A stretch of 51,842 nucleotides of DNA, taken from NCBI GenBank assembly GCA_902362705.1, contig CABIXK010000003.1:223266-275107 (forward strand). Direction: 5' to 3'. Position numbers and translations under genes: made by a program. Shown here piece after piece: positions 27,380 to 35,858 of the stretch (positions are counted from its first letter, which is position 1; each line of letters begins with the position of its first letter). The DNA is from Rikenellaceae bacterium (GTDB taxonomy: Bacteria > Bacteroidota > Bacteroidia > Bacteroidales > Rikenellaceae). The notes beneath the pieces were generated by a model, which was given only the letters and a program-made list of their open reading frames with translations, ran no database searches and was not told where the DNA came from.

Positions 27380-28420
27380 TCAATTGGTTTCCGAGATGAC
27401 CACGGCCGTCGACACGGCGCGCTGCGAGATCTGCTCCTTGTCACCCGTGTCGCTGGGTCGGTTGAGCACCGTGCCCCCGATGCCGACGATCGTCGACGAG
27501 CCGCCGCCGTCGAGGTTCACGGCCCGCACGGCGCCCAGCGCGATGAGCTTGTCGGCCAGCTCCGAGAGGGTGAACCCGGCGCTGCCGCGCATGTTGCGTC
27601 CGTCGCACACCACCAGCAGGATGCGCCCGTCGGCCGTGGCGCCGATCGCCGTGCGGGGCTGGCGCGAGAGGCCGGCGATGCCGCCGCCGTCGAAGACCTC
27701 CCTCCAGTAGTTCTCCACGGCCACGTTCCGGCCGTCGGCGACGAGCATCGGGCCGCCGCCGACCGCCTCGCGGGGCGTCCACGGCTCGGCGCCGGGGGTG
27801 GCGGAGGTGGGAGGCGCGGGCATGTAGGCGTGGGTGCGCTCGTCGTTGTCGAGCGCCGAGGGGAAGGCATAGGGACGGTTGTCGAGCGACGGCAGGCAGT
27901 AGATCCAGCGGGCCTGGAACGAGCCGTCGGCCATCATTCCGAACGCCGCGCGCACGGGATAGACCGTCTTGCCGTCGCGCTCCACGGTCTGGTTCTCGAT
28001 CGACAGCACCTCGCCGCCGCTCACCAACAGGCTCAGCGACTTGCCGGCCCACCAGTATCCGGCATTGATCGTCACGCAGGGACGGCCCTTGCCCTCGGCG
28101 GCGAAAGCGGCGTGGATGGCCGTGGGGGTCTTCTGCTTGGGGCAATGCACTGCGTTGAAGCGCAGGCGCGCATTGGCCTTCGGGTCGACCGTGGCGACGA
28201 AGCCCAGACACTTCCTACCGTCCTTGAGCTCCTGGGCAAACTCCTCCACGACCAGCCCCGCGGGATAGGGCGACACCTCGGGGCCTTCGGGCTCCTCGGG
28301 TTTCGGGCCGGGTCCGTCGGGGAAGGTGTACTCGGGCGTCGACGAGCCGTCGCCGCACGCATAGGCTCCCGTGCAGAGGCACGCGCAGAGCAGCATTTTG
28401 CAGAGGTAGAGGTGTTTCAT
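27380..28420 (-). CDS. Phosphodiester glycosidase family (NAGPA/DUF2233) lipoprotein
   Basis: A 346-aa protein of the NAGPA family (PF09992), named after the human uncovering enzyme that hydrolyses GlcNAc-1-phosphodiesters on mannose-6-phosphate glycans. It has a signal peptide with lipobox GAYAC (Cys22) and a Pro/Glu-rich linker (~30-50). The domain marks are VTINAGYWW, GGGPMLVADGR, RTAIGATADGRILLVVCDG and the strong signature AVNLDGGGSSTIVG near the C-terminus. It is the first gene of PUL1, ~90 nt from the predicted promoter and 14 bp from paralogue C. Family membership is clear; that the true substrate is a sugar phosphodiester is an inference from the family. Confidence 0.88.
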   Translation of the reverse strand: MKHLYLCKMLLCACLCTGAYACGDGSSTPEYTFPDGPGPKPEEPEGPEVSPYPAGLVVEEFAQELKDGRKCLGFVATVDPKANARLRFNAVHCPKQKTPTAIHAAFAAEGKGRPCVTINAGYWWAGKSLSLLVSGGEVLSIENQTVERDGKTVYPVRAAFGMMADGSFQARWIYCLPSLDNRPYAFPSALDNDERTHAYMPAPPTSATPGAEPWTPREAVGGGPMLVADGRNVAVENYWREVFDGGGIAGLSRQPRTAIGATADGRILLVVCDGRNMRGSAGFTLSELADKLIALGAVRAVNLDGGGSSTIVGIGGTVLNRPSDTGDKEQISQRAVSTAVVISETN

Positions 28421-28512
28421 CGGGATTATGAGGTTAGGTAGCGGTCGGTTCGGCGGTCGGTGCGGAGCTCTCTGGCTCCGGGTTCGGTCTTATAAAAATT
28501 GTTTCATCTGCA

Positions 28513-28543
28513 CAAAACTAATAATAAAAATTATTTCCAACAA
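28513..28543 (-). promoter_or_regulatory. Promoter of the PUL1 operon
   Basis: On the minus strand, TTG (28541-28543), exactly 20 bp, then TAGTTTTG (28513-28520). The leader of ~85 nt to the NAGPA ATG includes a small CGGAGC/GCTCCG hairpin (28463-28480). The AT-rich palindrome 28523-28535 lies entirely within the spacer. Confidence 0.75.
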
Positions 28544-28566
28544 TATTTTCAGTAATAAAATTTATT
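28523..28566. promoter_or_regulatory. Two near-identical AT-rich palindromes: putative ROK operators
   Basis: Site 1 (28523-28535) is AATAA-AAA-TTATT; site 2 (28554-28566) is AATAAA-A-TTTATT. The two 15-mers TAATAAA..TTATTT differ at one base and their centres are 31 bp apart, about three helical turns. Site 1 sits between the -33 and -7 boxes of the PUL1 promoter and site 2 just upstream. NagC/Mlc-type ROK repressors are known to bind AT-rich palindromes of this kind. Confidence 0.6.
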
Positions 28567-28657
28567 TGACAGAACCGCCACCGCACCCACCCCTACACAC
28601 CACAACCCCGCCCACACGCAACTCCAAGCCTATTCGGCCTCTTTTAGCCGCTTCGCA

Positions 28658-28687
28658 TTGTCAAATAAAATTCTTTAGTTATCTTTG
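28658..28687 (+). promoter_or_regulatory. Promoter of the ROK regulator, with a degenerate operator
   Basis: TTG (28658-28660), a 19-bp spacer and TATCTTTG (28680-28687). The spacer holds a third, imperfect site, AATAAAATTCTTT (28664-28676), and shares TGTCAAATAAA with the reverse complement of site 2. The leader carries a GGTGCGGG/CCCGCACC hairpin (28713-28735), and AAGAGGG precedes the ATG. The remainder of the 28421-28805 gap shows nothing else. Confidence 0.65.
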
Positions 28688-28805
28688 CAAACGGATCGTA
28701 CCATTTGCCGAAGGTGCGGGGCGTCGTCCCGCACCCCGTCAGGCGTCGCCGCAGCGCCCCGCCCCGGGCCGTTCCGCATACCTATAATATAATTAAGAGG
28801 GACCG

Positions 28806-30014
28806 ATGACCACCACGCTATTCAAACAGGCCGAGGAGAAGAACCGCACGGCGCTTCTCAAGCAGCAGATCATCAATCTGTGCATCCAGGGAGGCGGCAC
28901 GAGCATCTCCGAACTGAGCAAGGCACTGATGGTGAGCGTGCCGACGGTAACCAAGTTCCTCGGCGAGCTGATCGACGAGGGGTTCGTCTACGACTTCGGC
29001 AAGCAGGAGAACGCCGGCGGCCGCCAGCCCAACATCTACGGCCTGAACCCCCACGCGGGCTACTTCATCGGCGTCGAGCTGCGCAAGAAGACCGTGCAGA
29101 TGGCCGCCATCAACTTCAAGGCGCAGGTCGTGGCCAACCGCGAGGAGCCCTACCTGGTCTCGGAGGATTCGATGGAGTCGATCGACCGCCTCTGCGGGGT
29201 GATCCGCTCGTTCATCGCGCGGCAGAAGCTGCCCGCGGAGAAGATCCTGGCCATCGGCGTAAGCATCTCGGGGCGCGTCAACCCCGAATCGGGCTACAGC
29301 TACAGCTACTTCTTCGTCGAGGAGCAGCCGCTGGTACAGCTGCTCGAGGAGCGGCTCGGCCACCGCGTCTACATCGAGAACGACACGCGCGCGGCCACCT
29401 ACGGCGAGTACATGTCGGGCGTTGGCAACAACGAGAAGACGATGCTCTACATCAACGCCAGCTGGGGCCTGGGCCTGGGCATGATCCTCGACGGCAAGCT
29501 CTTCTACGGCAAGTCGGGCTTCTCGGGCGAGTACGGCCACTTCCCCATGTTCGACAACGAGGTGATCTGCCGCTGCGGCAAGCGGGGCTGCCTCGAGACG
29601 GGGGTCTCGGGCTCGGCCGTGCACCGCATCTTCCTCGAGCGCCTCGCGCAGGGGCGCATCTCGATGCTTTCGGACAAGTTCCGCAGCGGCGCCGCGCTCT
29701 CGCTCGACGACATCCTCGACGCCGTGCTCAAGGAGGACGTGCTGGCCATCGAGATCATGGAGTCGGTGGGCCACAAGCTGGGCAAGGCGCTCGCGGGGCT
29801 CATCAACATGTTCAACCCCGAGCTGATCGTGCTGGGCGGCACGCTGGCCACCACGCGCGACTACCTGATGCTGCCCGTCAAGAGCGCCATCAACAAATAC
29901 TCGCTCCGCATGGTGAGCAAGGACACGCAGATCAAATTCTCCCGGCTGGGCGAAAATGCCGGCGTGGTCGGCGCCTGCCTGCTGGCGCGCGGCAAGTCGC
30001 TCCACCTGCTTTAG
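28806..30014 (+). CDS. ROK-family transcriptional regulator (NagC/Mlc type)
   Basis: A 402-aa repressor-type ROK protein. The N-terminal winged helix (~15-75) is TSISELSKALMVSVPTVTKF with a wing GGRQPNIYGLNP. The sugar-binding kinase-like fold follows, with IGVSISGRVNPESG, ENDTRAATYGE (~190) and GLGLGMILDG. The ROK zinc motif CRCGKRGCLET (~254-264) is intact, preceded by GEYGHF with the conserved His. It is divergent from PUL1 and directly upstream of the importer gene. The AT-rich palindromes in both promoters make it the likely local repressor, relieved by an amino sugar or its phosphate; that is inference. Confidence 0.93.
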   Translation: MTTTLFKQAEEKNRTALLKQQIINLCIQGGGTSISELSKALMVSVPTVTKFLGELIDEGFVYDFGKQENAGGRQPNIYGLNPHAGYFIGVELRKKTVQMAAINFKAQVVANREEPYLVSEDSMESIDRLCGVIRSFIARQKLPAEKILAIGVSISGRVNPESGYSYSYFFVEEQPLVQLLEERLGHRVYIENDTRAATYGEYMSGVGNNEKTMLYINASWGLGLGMILDGKLFYGKSGFSGEYGHFPMFDNEVICRCGKRGCLETGVSGSAVHRIFLERLAQGRISMLSDKFRSGAALSLDDILDAVLKEDVLAIEIMESVGHKLGKALAGLINMFNPELIVLGGTLATTRDYLMLPVKSAINKYSLRMVSKDTQIKFSRLGENAGVVGACLLARGKSLHLL

Positions 30015-30050
30015 CCCCACCCCTCGCAACTAACCATCGAACACCCATAC

Positions 30051-31352
30051 ATGCAAACCAAACCCGTCTCTCCGCTCAGCTGGGTGCCCACGGCCTACTT
30101 CGCCATGGGTCTGCCCCTGATTCTGCTCAATCTGGTCGCGCCGATCATGTTCAACGACTTCGGCATCAGCGACACGCAGGTGGCCTTCTGGACCTCGCTG
30201 CTCATCCTCCCCTGGTCGCTCAAGCCCTTCTGGAGCCCCCTGATGGAGATGTACCGCACCAAGAAATTCTTCGTCGTGGCCACGCAGCTCCTCTCGGGCC
30301 TCTCGCTGGCGCTGGTGGCCATGGCGCTGCCGCTGCCCGACTTCTTCCCCTACGCGGTGGCGGTCATGTTCGTGCTGGCCTTCAGCGGTGCCACGCACGA
30401 CATCGCCCTCGACGGCGTCTACATCCACGAGCTCTCGAAGACCCAGCAGGCGCAGTACATCGGCTGGCAGGGGGCCTTCTACAACATCGCCAAGGTCACG
30501 GCCATGGGCGGACTGGTCTACCTGGCCGGGGTGCTCGAGCAGCACGTCGGCGTGCTCTACGCCTGGATGACGATCATGGCCATCTGCGGCGCGCTGCTGG
30601 TCCTGCTGGGCCTCTACCACATGCGCATGCTCCCCAGCGGCGGCTCGGCCACGGCCCGTGCCGCGGGCGATCTGGCGGGCACGATGCGCGAGACGGGGCA
30701 GGTCTTCATGCAGTTCTTCCGCAAGCGCCACATCTGGATCTACATCGCCTTCATCGTCTTCTACCGCTTCGCCGAGGGTCTGGTCATCAAGATCGTGCCC
30801 CTGTTCCTCAAGGCCCCCGTCGCCGAGCAGGGCATGGGCCTCACGAAGAGCGAGATCGGCCTCTACTACGGCACCTTCGGCGTGGTGGCCTTCATCGTGG
30901 GGTCGATCCTGGGCGGCTACTTCATCTCATGGCGCGGGCTGCGGCGCGCGCTCTTCCCGCTCTGCTGCATCTTCAACGTACCGTTCGCCGTCTACGCCCT
31001 GCTGGCCTGGGCCCAGCCCACTAACGCGCTGGTGGTGTGCGGCGCCATCGTCTTCGAGTACTTCAGCTACGGTTTCGGCTTCGTGGGCCTCACCCTCTTC
31101 ATCATGCAGCAGGTGGCCCCGGGCAAGCACCAGATGGCCCACTACGCCTTCGGCTCGGCGCTGGCCAACCTGGGCGTGATGCTGCCGGGCCTGGTCAGCG
31201 GTCTGCTCAGCGACACGGTGGGCTACCGCGCCTTCTTCCTCTGGGCGCTGCTGGCGACCCTCCCGGCTTTCCTCATCACCTGGTTCGTCCCCTTCACCTA
31301 CCCCGACTCGCGCGAGGGCGAGGCTTCGGCCGACACCGCGGCCGAGGCGTAG
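30051..31352 (+). CDS. MFS importer of the PAT/AmpG-like type
   Basis: A 433-aa inner-membrane permease with about twelve hydrophobic segments. It has WTSLLILPWSLKPFWSPLMEM in the first cytoplasmic loop region and the motif FSGATHDIALDGVYIHEL, which corresponds to the SxQDIAxDA motif of AmpG and the PAT (peptide-acetyl-CoA transporter/SLC33) family. AmpG imports GlcNAc-anhydro-MurNAc, so an amino-sugar oligosaccharide is a reasonable cargo. It is 36 bp downstream of the ROK gene, and the two form one unit that would feed the cytoplasmic epimerase of PUL1. NanT-like sialic-acid transport is not excluded. Confidence 0.85.
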   Translation: MQTKPVSPLSWVPTAYFAMGLPLILLNLVAPIMFNDFGISDTQVAFWTSLLILPWSLKPFWSPLMEMYRTKKFFVVATQLLSGLSLALVAMALPLPDFFPYAVAVMFVLAFSGATHDIALDGVYIHELSKTQQAQYIGWQGAFYNIAKVTAMGGLVYLAGVLEQHVGVLYAWMTIMAICGALLVLLGLYHMRMLPSGGSATARAAGDLAGTMRETGQVFMQFFRKRHIWIYIAFIVFYRFAEGLVIKIVPLFLKAPVAEQGMGLTKSEIGLYYGTFGVVAFIVGSILGGYFISWRGLRRALFPLCCIFNVPFAVYALLAWAQPTNALVVCGAIVFEYFSYGFGFVGLTLFIMQQVAPGKHQMAHYAFGSALANLGVMLPGLVSGLLSDTVGYRAFFLWALLATLPAFLITWFVPFTYPDSREGEASADTAAEA

Positions 31353-31372
31353 CGACGCGCCGCCGGCAAACG

Positions 31373-31406
31373 AGAGGGGCTGTCTTCCGCGGAAGACAGC
31401 CCCTCT
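31373..31406. terminator. Bidirectional terminator between the importer and GH38 genes
   Basis: Perfect 16-bp arms AGAGGGGCTGTCTTCC / GGAAGACAGCCCCTCT with a 2-nt loop, between convergent stops at 31352 and 31425. No long T-run on either side. Confidence 0.8.
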
Positions 31407-31424
31407 TGCATCTCACGGCCCCCG

Positions 31425-34400
31425 CTACCGCTCGCCCGCGAGCCGCACGAAGAGGTTCTCGCAGGGCGCCAGGCGGAGCGTCTCGGTCCAGTCGCCCATC
31501 GGACGGTCGAGGATGTCGACCCGGCGGAAGCGGAGCGGACGGCCCGCCTCGTCCACGAGCGTCAGCGTCGCCTCGCGCCCCTCGGTCTCGCGCAGGTTGA
31601 CCACCAGAGCCCCCTGCCCGGCATCCGAGGGCACGCAGCCCACGGCCAGCACGCCATCGCCGCCCACGCGGAATGCCGACCAGCTGCGCGGCCGGTCGTT
31701 GGCCGCCTGAGCCGCAGGCACCACGCGCACATAGAGCGGCAGACGGTTGTCCTGCCCGAAAGCGGCGGCCGACGCCTCCGACGAGCCCTCTTCCGAGGTC
31801 AGCGCATAGCTCCAGCGGAGCTCGCCCTCCTGCGAAGCGCGGAAATTGGTCGTCCAGTAGTTGTTCATCACCCACGAGAAGAGGTGCGGACGCTCGTAGT
31901 CGCGCGGCAGGCGGTAGGGATCGCGCAGCAGCTCGCCCATGAGGAAGAGCGGCACCTGATCGCTCGACACGATCACCTGCGCCTCGCCGTTGCGCGCCGT
32001 CGCGAAGCTCTGCACGGTGTTCCACGAGGCCGTCGAGCCCGGGATCTGGTTCTCGCCCGCACGCAGCAGGCCGCCCGGCACGTCGAAGGCCAGCCGTCCG
32101 CGCTCCAGCGCGAATGGGAAGGCCACGTAGATCGACGAGGGGTCGCGCTCGGGCAGGCGTCTGAGCGAGTAGCAGAGCTCGATGCGCTTCACGCGCCGGT
32201 AGAGCCGCACCTCGACATGCACGCCGTAGGCCTCGTCGCAGCCGGCCAGCCTGCCCTCGAAGCGGTAGCTGCCGTAGATCGGGCCGAGGTCGGCGCCGGT
32301 GAAGCGCACGTCGCGCAGCCCCTCGCGCGAATACTTCTCGAACACCTTGCGCTCCATCTGGTTGCGGTCGCCCTCGAGCGATTCGTAGACCACGCCGCCC
32401 AGCGACCACTCCGAGCCGGCGTCGACCAGCTCAGCGCCCAGCTGCTTGTCCACGAGCGAGCGTATGCCGCCGCGCCCGGGGTCGAACTCCATGCGGTAGA
32501 AGTCGTTCTCGGCCACGCCCTCGGCTGCGTCGAGCGACTGCGGAGCTGCCGCACGCCCCTCGTCCAGCACGATCTCATAGGTCTTGTAACCCATCGCCGG
32601 CACGCGGTCGGCCCACACGGCGTAGTAGCGCCCCTCGCGCCGCGACCGGATGGGCTGCACGGCCAGCGCCTCTCCCCGCTCGTCGACGATGCGGAAGGCA
32701 CGGTTCTCGGGGATGATCTCGTAGTCGATGTAGACGGTCGCCAGTGCCGAGCGCTCGGCGCCCGAGGCGTTGAAGAGCGTCAGCGTGGGGCGCGTCGAGC
32801 GGTAGAGCATGCCCTGCAGGCGGCCTGCGGCTGTCTCGTAGAGCATCTGCGCGCTCTTGAGCGCCTCCCACACGTAGGAGCCCTTCTCGGCCCACTGCAC
32901 CTGCGCATTCTCGCACATCGGGTCCCGGATGCTCTCCGCGGCGCCGAACGTGTGTTCGTCGTAGAAGAGCAGGTTGCGGCGTATGCGGCGGATCTCCTCG
33001 TCGAGCATCGCGGCGCTCGCGTCGCCCTGCCGCGCGGCCATCGAGAGCATGCCCTCGACCACCGTCATGTCGGCCTGCGTCTTGCGCGAGGCGGCCGTCT
33101 CGCGGGCCGCCGATCCGAAGCCGTCGGTCCAGAAGTCGGGATAGGCCGCACGGTACACCGGCAGACGGTCGCCGTACTCCTCGTCGATGCGCTCCAGAAA
33201 CTCGTGGGCCGTGGCGCTGCGCAGCTTGGGCCAGGCGTAGCACTCGTTCCACGCGCGGATCAGGGCGCACTCCTGCATCGACGGGGGCGAGTTGTCGGTA
33301 AGGTAGCCCGAGTACTGCGCCGCCACGATCGGGAAGTCGTACCCGCGGCGGCGGAGGCGCTCGATGTAGGAGAAGACCCCACGCTCGACACCGGCCATGT
33401 CGCCGCGGTCGATGCCCCAGGAGTTGGCTGTGTGGTAGTGGTCGGCGCGGAACGCAAGGAGGCTCTTGCCCGAGGGCGACTCCCAGCGGTAGAGCGTCGG
33501 ACGGTCGAAGGGGATGCCGGCCCGGTGGCCGTTCGACCCCATGGTGATGTACTTCACGCCCAGATCGGGCAGGTAGTCGGCCAGGCACCACGCCACGCCG
33601 TTCACGTCGTTCTGCATGGCCGTCACCACGGGGATCTCCAGCTCGCGGAAGCGCTCCAGCGGCTCGAGGAAGGCGCGGTAGTTGCCCTCGCCCGAGAGCT
33701 CCGACATGTTGAAGAACATGGCCGTCACCTCGATCTGTCCGCGGCGCACGAAGTCGAGGAACTTCTCGACCTGCTCGCGCGGGCGGATGCGCAGCCACTC
33801 GTCGACGGCCCACGACGCCTCGCACGTCCAGCGGAAGCGCGCGTCGTCGGGATAGGAGGCCGTCGCCTCGCAGTACTCCACCGCATAGTCGATGTAGCGC
33901 AGGTGCTCGGTCAGGATCTCGGTCTGCGGCTTGGTGTAGCCGATGTCGGTGTGGGTGTGCTGCACCAGATAGACCGTCCGCTTCTCTGCGGGCAGGATCT
34001 CCGCCTCGGCGCGGTGGGCGCCGCGGCGCGTCGCGAGGGTGAACTCCACGCGCCGGCCCTCGGCCCCCTCGGGAACCGAGACGTCGACGTGCGTGAGGCC
34101 CGGGGCGAGAGTCGCCTCGCCGCCCTTCGTGCCGTCGTAGCTCCACGCGGCCTTCACCGGGCGCGAGCTCCAGTTGGCCGCGCGCAGCACCACGGGATGG
34201 CGCAGCTCGCCCCGCTCGCCGTAGACGAGCGCCGGCTGCGAGGTGGCCGAGAAGAGCGTCACGTCGCCCGCCGGCGCGGCGGAAGCCACCGGCTCGGAGG
34301 CGTCGAGCCGCAGGGCGTCGAGCACCATCCAGCTGCCCGCCACCGTGCGCAGTGAGAGCACGTTGTCGCCCGCACGCAGGTGGCCCGCCGGGATCTCGAC

Positions 34401-34880
34401 CTCGAAGTGCAGGTCGCGCGAGGTCGTGCGCCCGTCGTCGAGGTAGTTCTGGTTCGACCCGCGGGGCACCTGCACCGTGGTCGTGTAGTCGTTCAGGCGC
34501 ACCTCGACGCGGGGCGCCGAGGCGTTGTGCGCCTCCACCAGGTCGACGCGCAGCCGCAGCGCCGCCGAGGGCTGCCCGCGCCTGGCGCCGAAGCGGATCA
34601 TCGCCCCGCCCCGGGGACCCCCGGCCCAGCTGTCGGCCGGACCGGGAATCACGAAGGGGATGTCCGCCGCCGAGCTCCGGCCGACCGTATAGAGCGCCGT
34701 CGCCTCGGCGAAGCGCTTGGCCACGTCGGCGTAGGGCTCGCCGTGGAGCGCGAACTCGGCCGAGGAGCCGTCTTTCACTCCGATCTTCCACACCGGCGCT
34801 TCGCACGGCACGGCACGGAGCTCCGCCCCCGCGAGGGTCGCGGCGAGCAGGAGCGCGGAAAATATACCCGTTCTGTTCAT
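31425..34880 (-). CDS. GH38 alpha-mannosidase with N-terminal carbohydrate-binding-like domain (PUL2)
   Basis: Removes alpha-linked mannose from glycans, probably in the periplasm. The protein is 1151 aa with a signal peptide cleaved near AELRA. Residues ~70-195 form a rhamnogalacturonan-lyase domain III-like beta-sandwich (RVEVRLNDYTTTV, DDGRTTSRDLHFEVEIPAG, GSWMVLDALRLD). The GH38 catalytic domain starts at VQHTHTDIGYTKPQ (~307) and includes AMQNDVNGVAWCLADYLPD (~421-439), where the Asp is the candidate nucleophile by position. The alpha-mannosidase middle and C-terminal beta domains follow. GH38 enzymes use a bound metal; the HTHTD His and Asp fit that site. It is the last gene of PUL2. 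Confidence 0.9.
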   Translation of the reverse strand: MNRTGIFSALLLAATLAGAELRAVPCEAPVWKIGVKDGSSAEFALHGEPYADVAKRFAEATALYTVGRSSAADIPFVIPGPADSWAGGPRGGAMIRFGARRGQPSAALRLRVDLVEAHNASAPRVEVRLNDYTTTVQVPRGSNQNYLDDGRTTSRDLHFEVEIPAGHLRAGDNVLSLRTVAGSWMVLDALRLDASEPVASAAPAGDVTLFSATSQPALVYGERGELRHPVVLRAANWSSRPVKAAWSYDGTKGGEATLAPGLTHVDVSVPEGAEGRRVEFTLATRRGAHRAEAEILPAEKRTVYLVQHTHTDIGYTKPQTEILTEHLRYIDYAVEYCEATASYPDDARFRWTCEASWAVDEWLRIRPREQVEKFLDFVRRGQIEVTAMFFNMSELSGEGNYRAFLEPLERFRELEIPVVTAMQNDVNGVAWCLADYLPDLGVKYITMGSNGHRAGIPFDRPTLYRWESPSGKSLLAFRADHYHTANSWGIDRGDMAGVERGVFSYIERLRRRGYDFPIVAAQYSGYLTDNSPPSMQECALIRAWNECYAWPKLRSATAHEFLERIDEEYGDRLPVYRAAYPDFWTDGFGSAARETAASRKTQADMTVVEGMLSMAARQGDASAAMLDEEIRRIRRNLLFYDEHTFGAAESIRDPMCENAQVQWAEKGSYVWEALKSAQMLYETAAGRLQGMLYRSTRPTLTLFNASGAERSALATVYIDYEIIPENRAFRIVDERGEALAVQPIRSRREGRYYAVWADRVPAMGYKTYEIVLDEGRAAAPQSLDAAEGVAENDFYRMEFDPGRGGIRSLVDKQLGAELVDAGSEWSLGGVVYESLEGDRNQMERKVFEKYSREGLRDVRFTGADLGPIYGSYRFEGRLAGCDEAYGVHVEVRLYRRVKRIELCYSLRRLPERDPSSIYVAFPFALERGRLAFDVPGGLLRAGENQIPGSTASWNTVQSFATARNGEAQVIVSSDQVPLFLMGELLRDPYRLPRDYERPHLFSWVMNNYWTTNFRASQEGELRWSYALTSEEGSSEASAAAFGQDNRLPLYVRVVPAAQAANDRPRSWSAFRVGGDGVLAVGCVPSDAGQGALVVNLRETEGREATLTLVDEAGRPLRFRRVDILDRPMGDWTETLRLAPCENLFVRLAGER

Positions 34881-34900
34881 CGTATCGTTTTTTTAGAGTA

Positions 34901-35836
34901 TTAGCTGTCCTGCTCGGCGTCGTGCCATGCCACGTCGGTCAGCACGGCCGTGCGCCGGCCCGTCTTGTCGAGGATCTCGGTGCCGACGTTGAGCGTCAGC
35001 GGCCAGTAGGCCTTCAGCCCCTCCTCCTCGCCGGTCAGTGCGCAGGCCGCGTCGGCGGCGACCTCCTCGTCGGTGCGCACGTCGGCCCAGACGGAGAGGT
35101 GCTGGATGTTGCCGCGCATGTAGCGGTTGGCGTAGGAGGGCGCCGTGCCGAGCTGCAGGTCGACCGTGGGGACCACGGTGGCCGTGCCGCAGGGGGTCGA
35201 CCACACGGGCTTGCCGTCCAGATAGAACCGCATGCGGCCGCCCGCCTCGTAGCTCGCGGCGATGTGGTACCAGCGGTCCTGCTCGATGGTGCAGACCGTG
35301 CCGCCGCACCAGCCCGTGTCGAAGATGTAGAACTGGAGCTGGTTGCCGTTGTTGCGGATCATGATCGCCGCGTTGCCCTGCTCGCACGAGATGACGTTCT
35401 GGTCGCCGCCCACGAGCTCGTCGAAGCGCAGCTTCATCTCCAAGGTGAAGGCCCCCGTGAGGTCCCAGTCGCCCACGGGCCCCAGGTTCATCTTCGACCC
35501 TGCGCCGAAGTAGGGAATGCCCGCCTTGACGATGTTCTCGCGGAAGGCGGCGACGGCGGCCTCCAGCAATGCGACGGCGTTGTCGTAGCCCTCGTCCCAC
35601 GAGGTGTTGTTCATGATGTGGTAGGCCTGGTCGATGCGTGTCTGCAACACGGCCTTCGACCCGGGGGCGATGTTGCCCTCCTCGAGCCCCTCGGTGGAGG
35701 TGGCCAGCAGCGTCTCGGCGGCCCGGATCGCCTCCTCGAGCGCGCGGCGCGAGGCCGACGCCTCGTCGTCGCTGCATGCGCCCGCAAGCAGGGCGCAGCA
35801 GCACAGCACAGCGAATCTTTTCAGTATGTTCTTCAT
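34901..35836 (-). CDS. LamG-type surface lipoprotein (PUL2)
   Basis: A 311-aa lipoprotein (Cys21 in LLAGAC). Residues ~25-105 form a helical DUF4972/FIVAR-like segment (RRALEEAIRAAETLLATS, WDEGYDNAVALLEAAVAAFR). Residues ~115-305 form a concanavalin-like LamG domain (FTLEMKLRFDELVGG, WYHIAASYEAGGRMRFYLDG, LQLGTAPSYANRYMRGNIQ, GLKAYWPLTLN). It occupies the SusE/F position, 22 bp after susD and 20 bp before the mannosidase. Glycan binding at the cell surface is the likely role; no catalytic residues are evident. Confidence 0.82.
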   Translation of the reverse strand: MKNILKRFAVLCCCALLAGACSDDEASASRRALEEAIRAAETLLATSTEGLEEGNIAPGSKAVLQTRIDQAYHIMNNTSWDEGYDNAVALLEAAVAAFRENIVKAGIPYFGAGSKMNLGPVGDWDLTGAFTLEMKLRFDELVGGDQNVISCEQGNAAIMIRNNGNQLQFYIFDTGWCGGTVCTIEQDRWYHIAASYEAGGRMRFYLDGKPVWSTPCGTATVVPTVDLQLGTAPSYANRYMRGNIQHLSVWADVRTDEEVAADAACALTGEEEGLKAYWPLTLNVGTEILDKTGRRTAVLTDVAWHDAEQDS

Positions 35837-35858
35837 GGCTTTCTCGGTTTTTTAAGGA

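Noticed and set aside
8023..28420. Sialic-acid catabolic operon
   Set aside because: The AGE epimerase, SGNH esterase and importer hint at it, but there is no sialidase and no N-acetylneuraminate lyase, so I do not call it nan.
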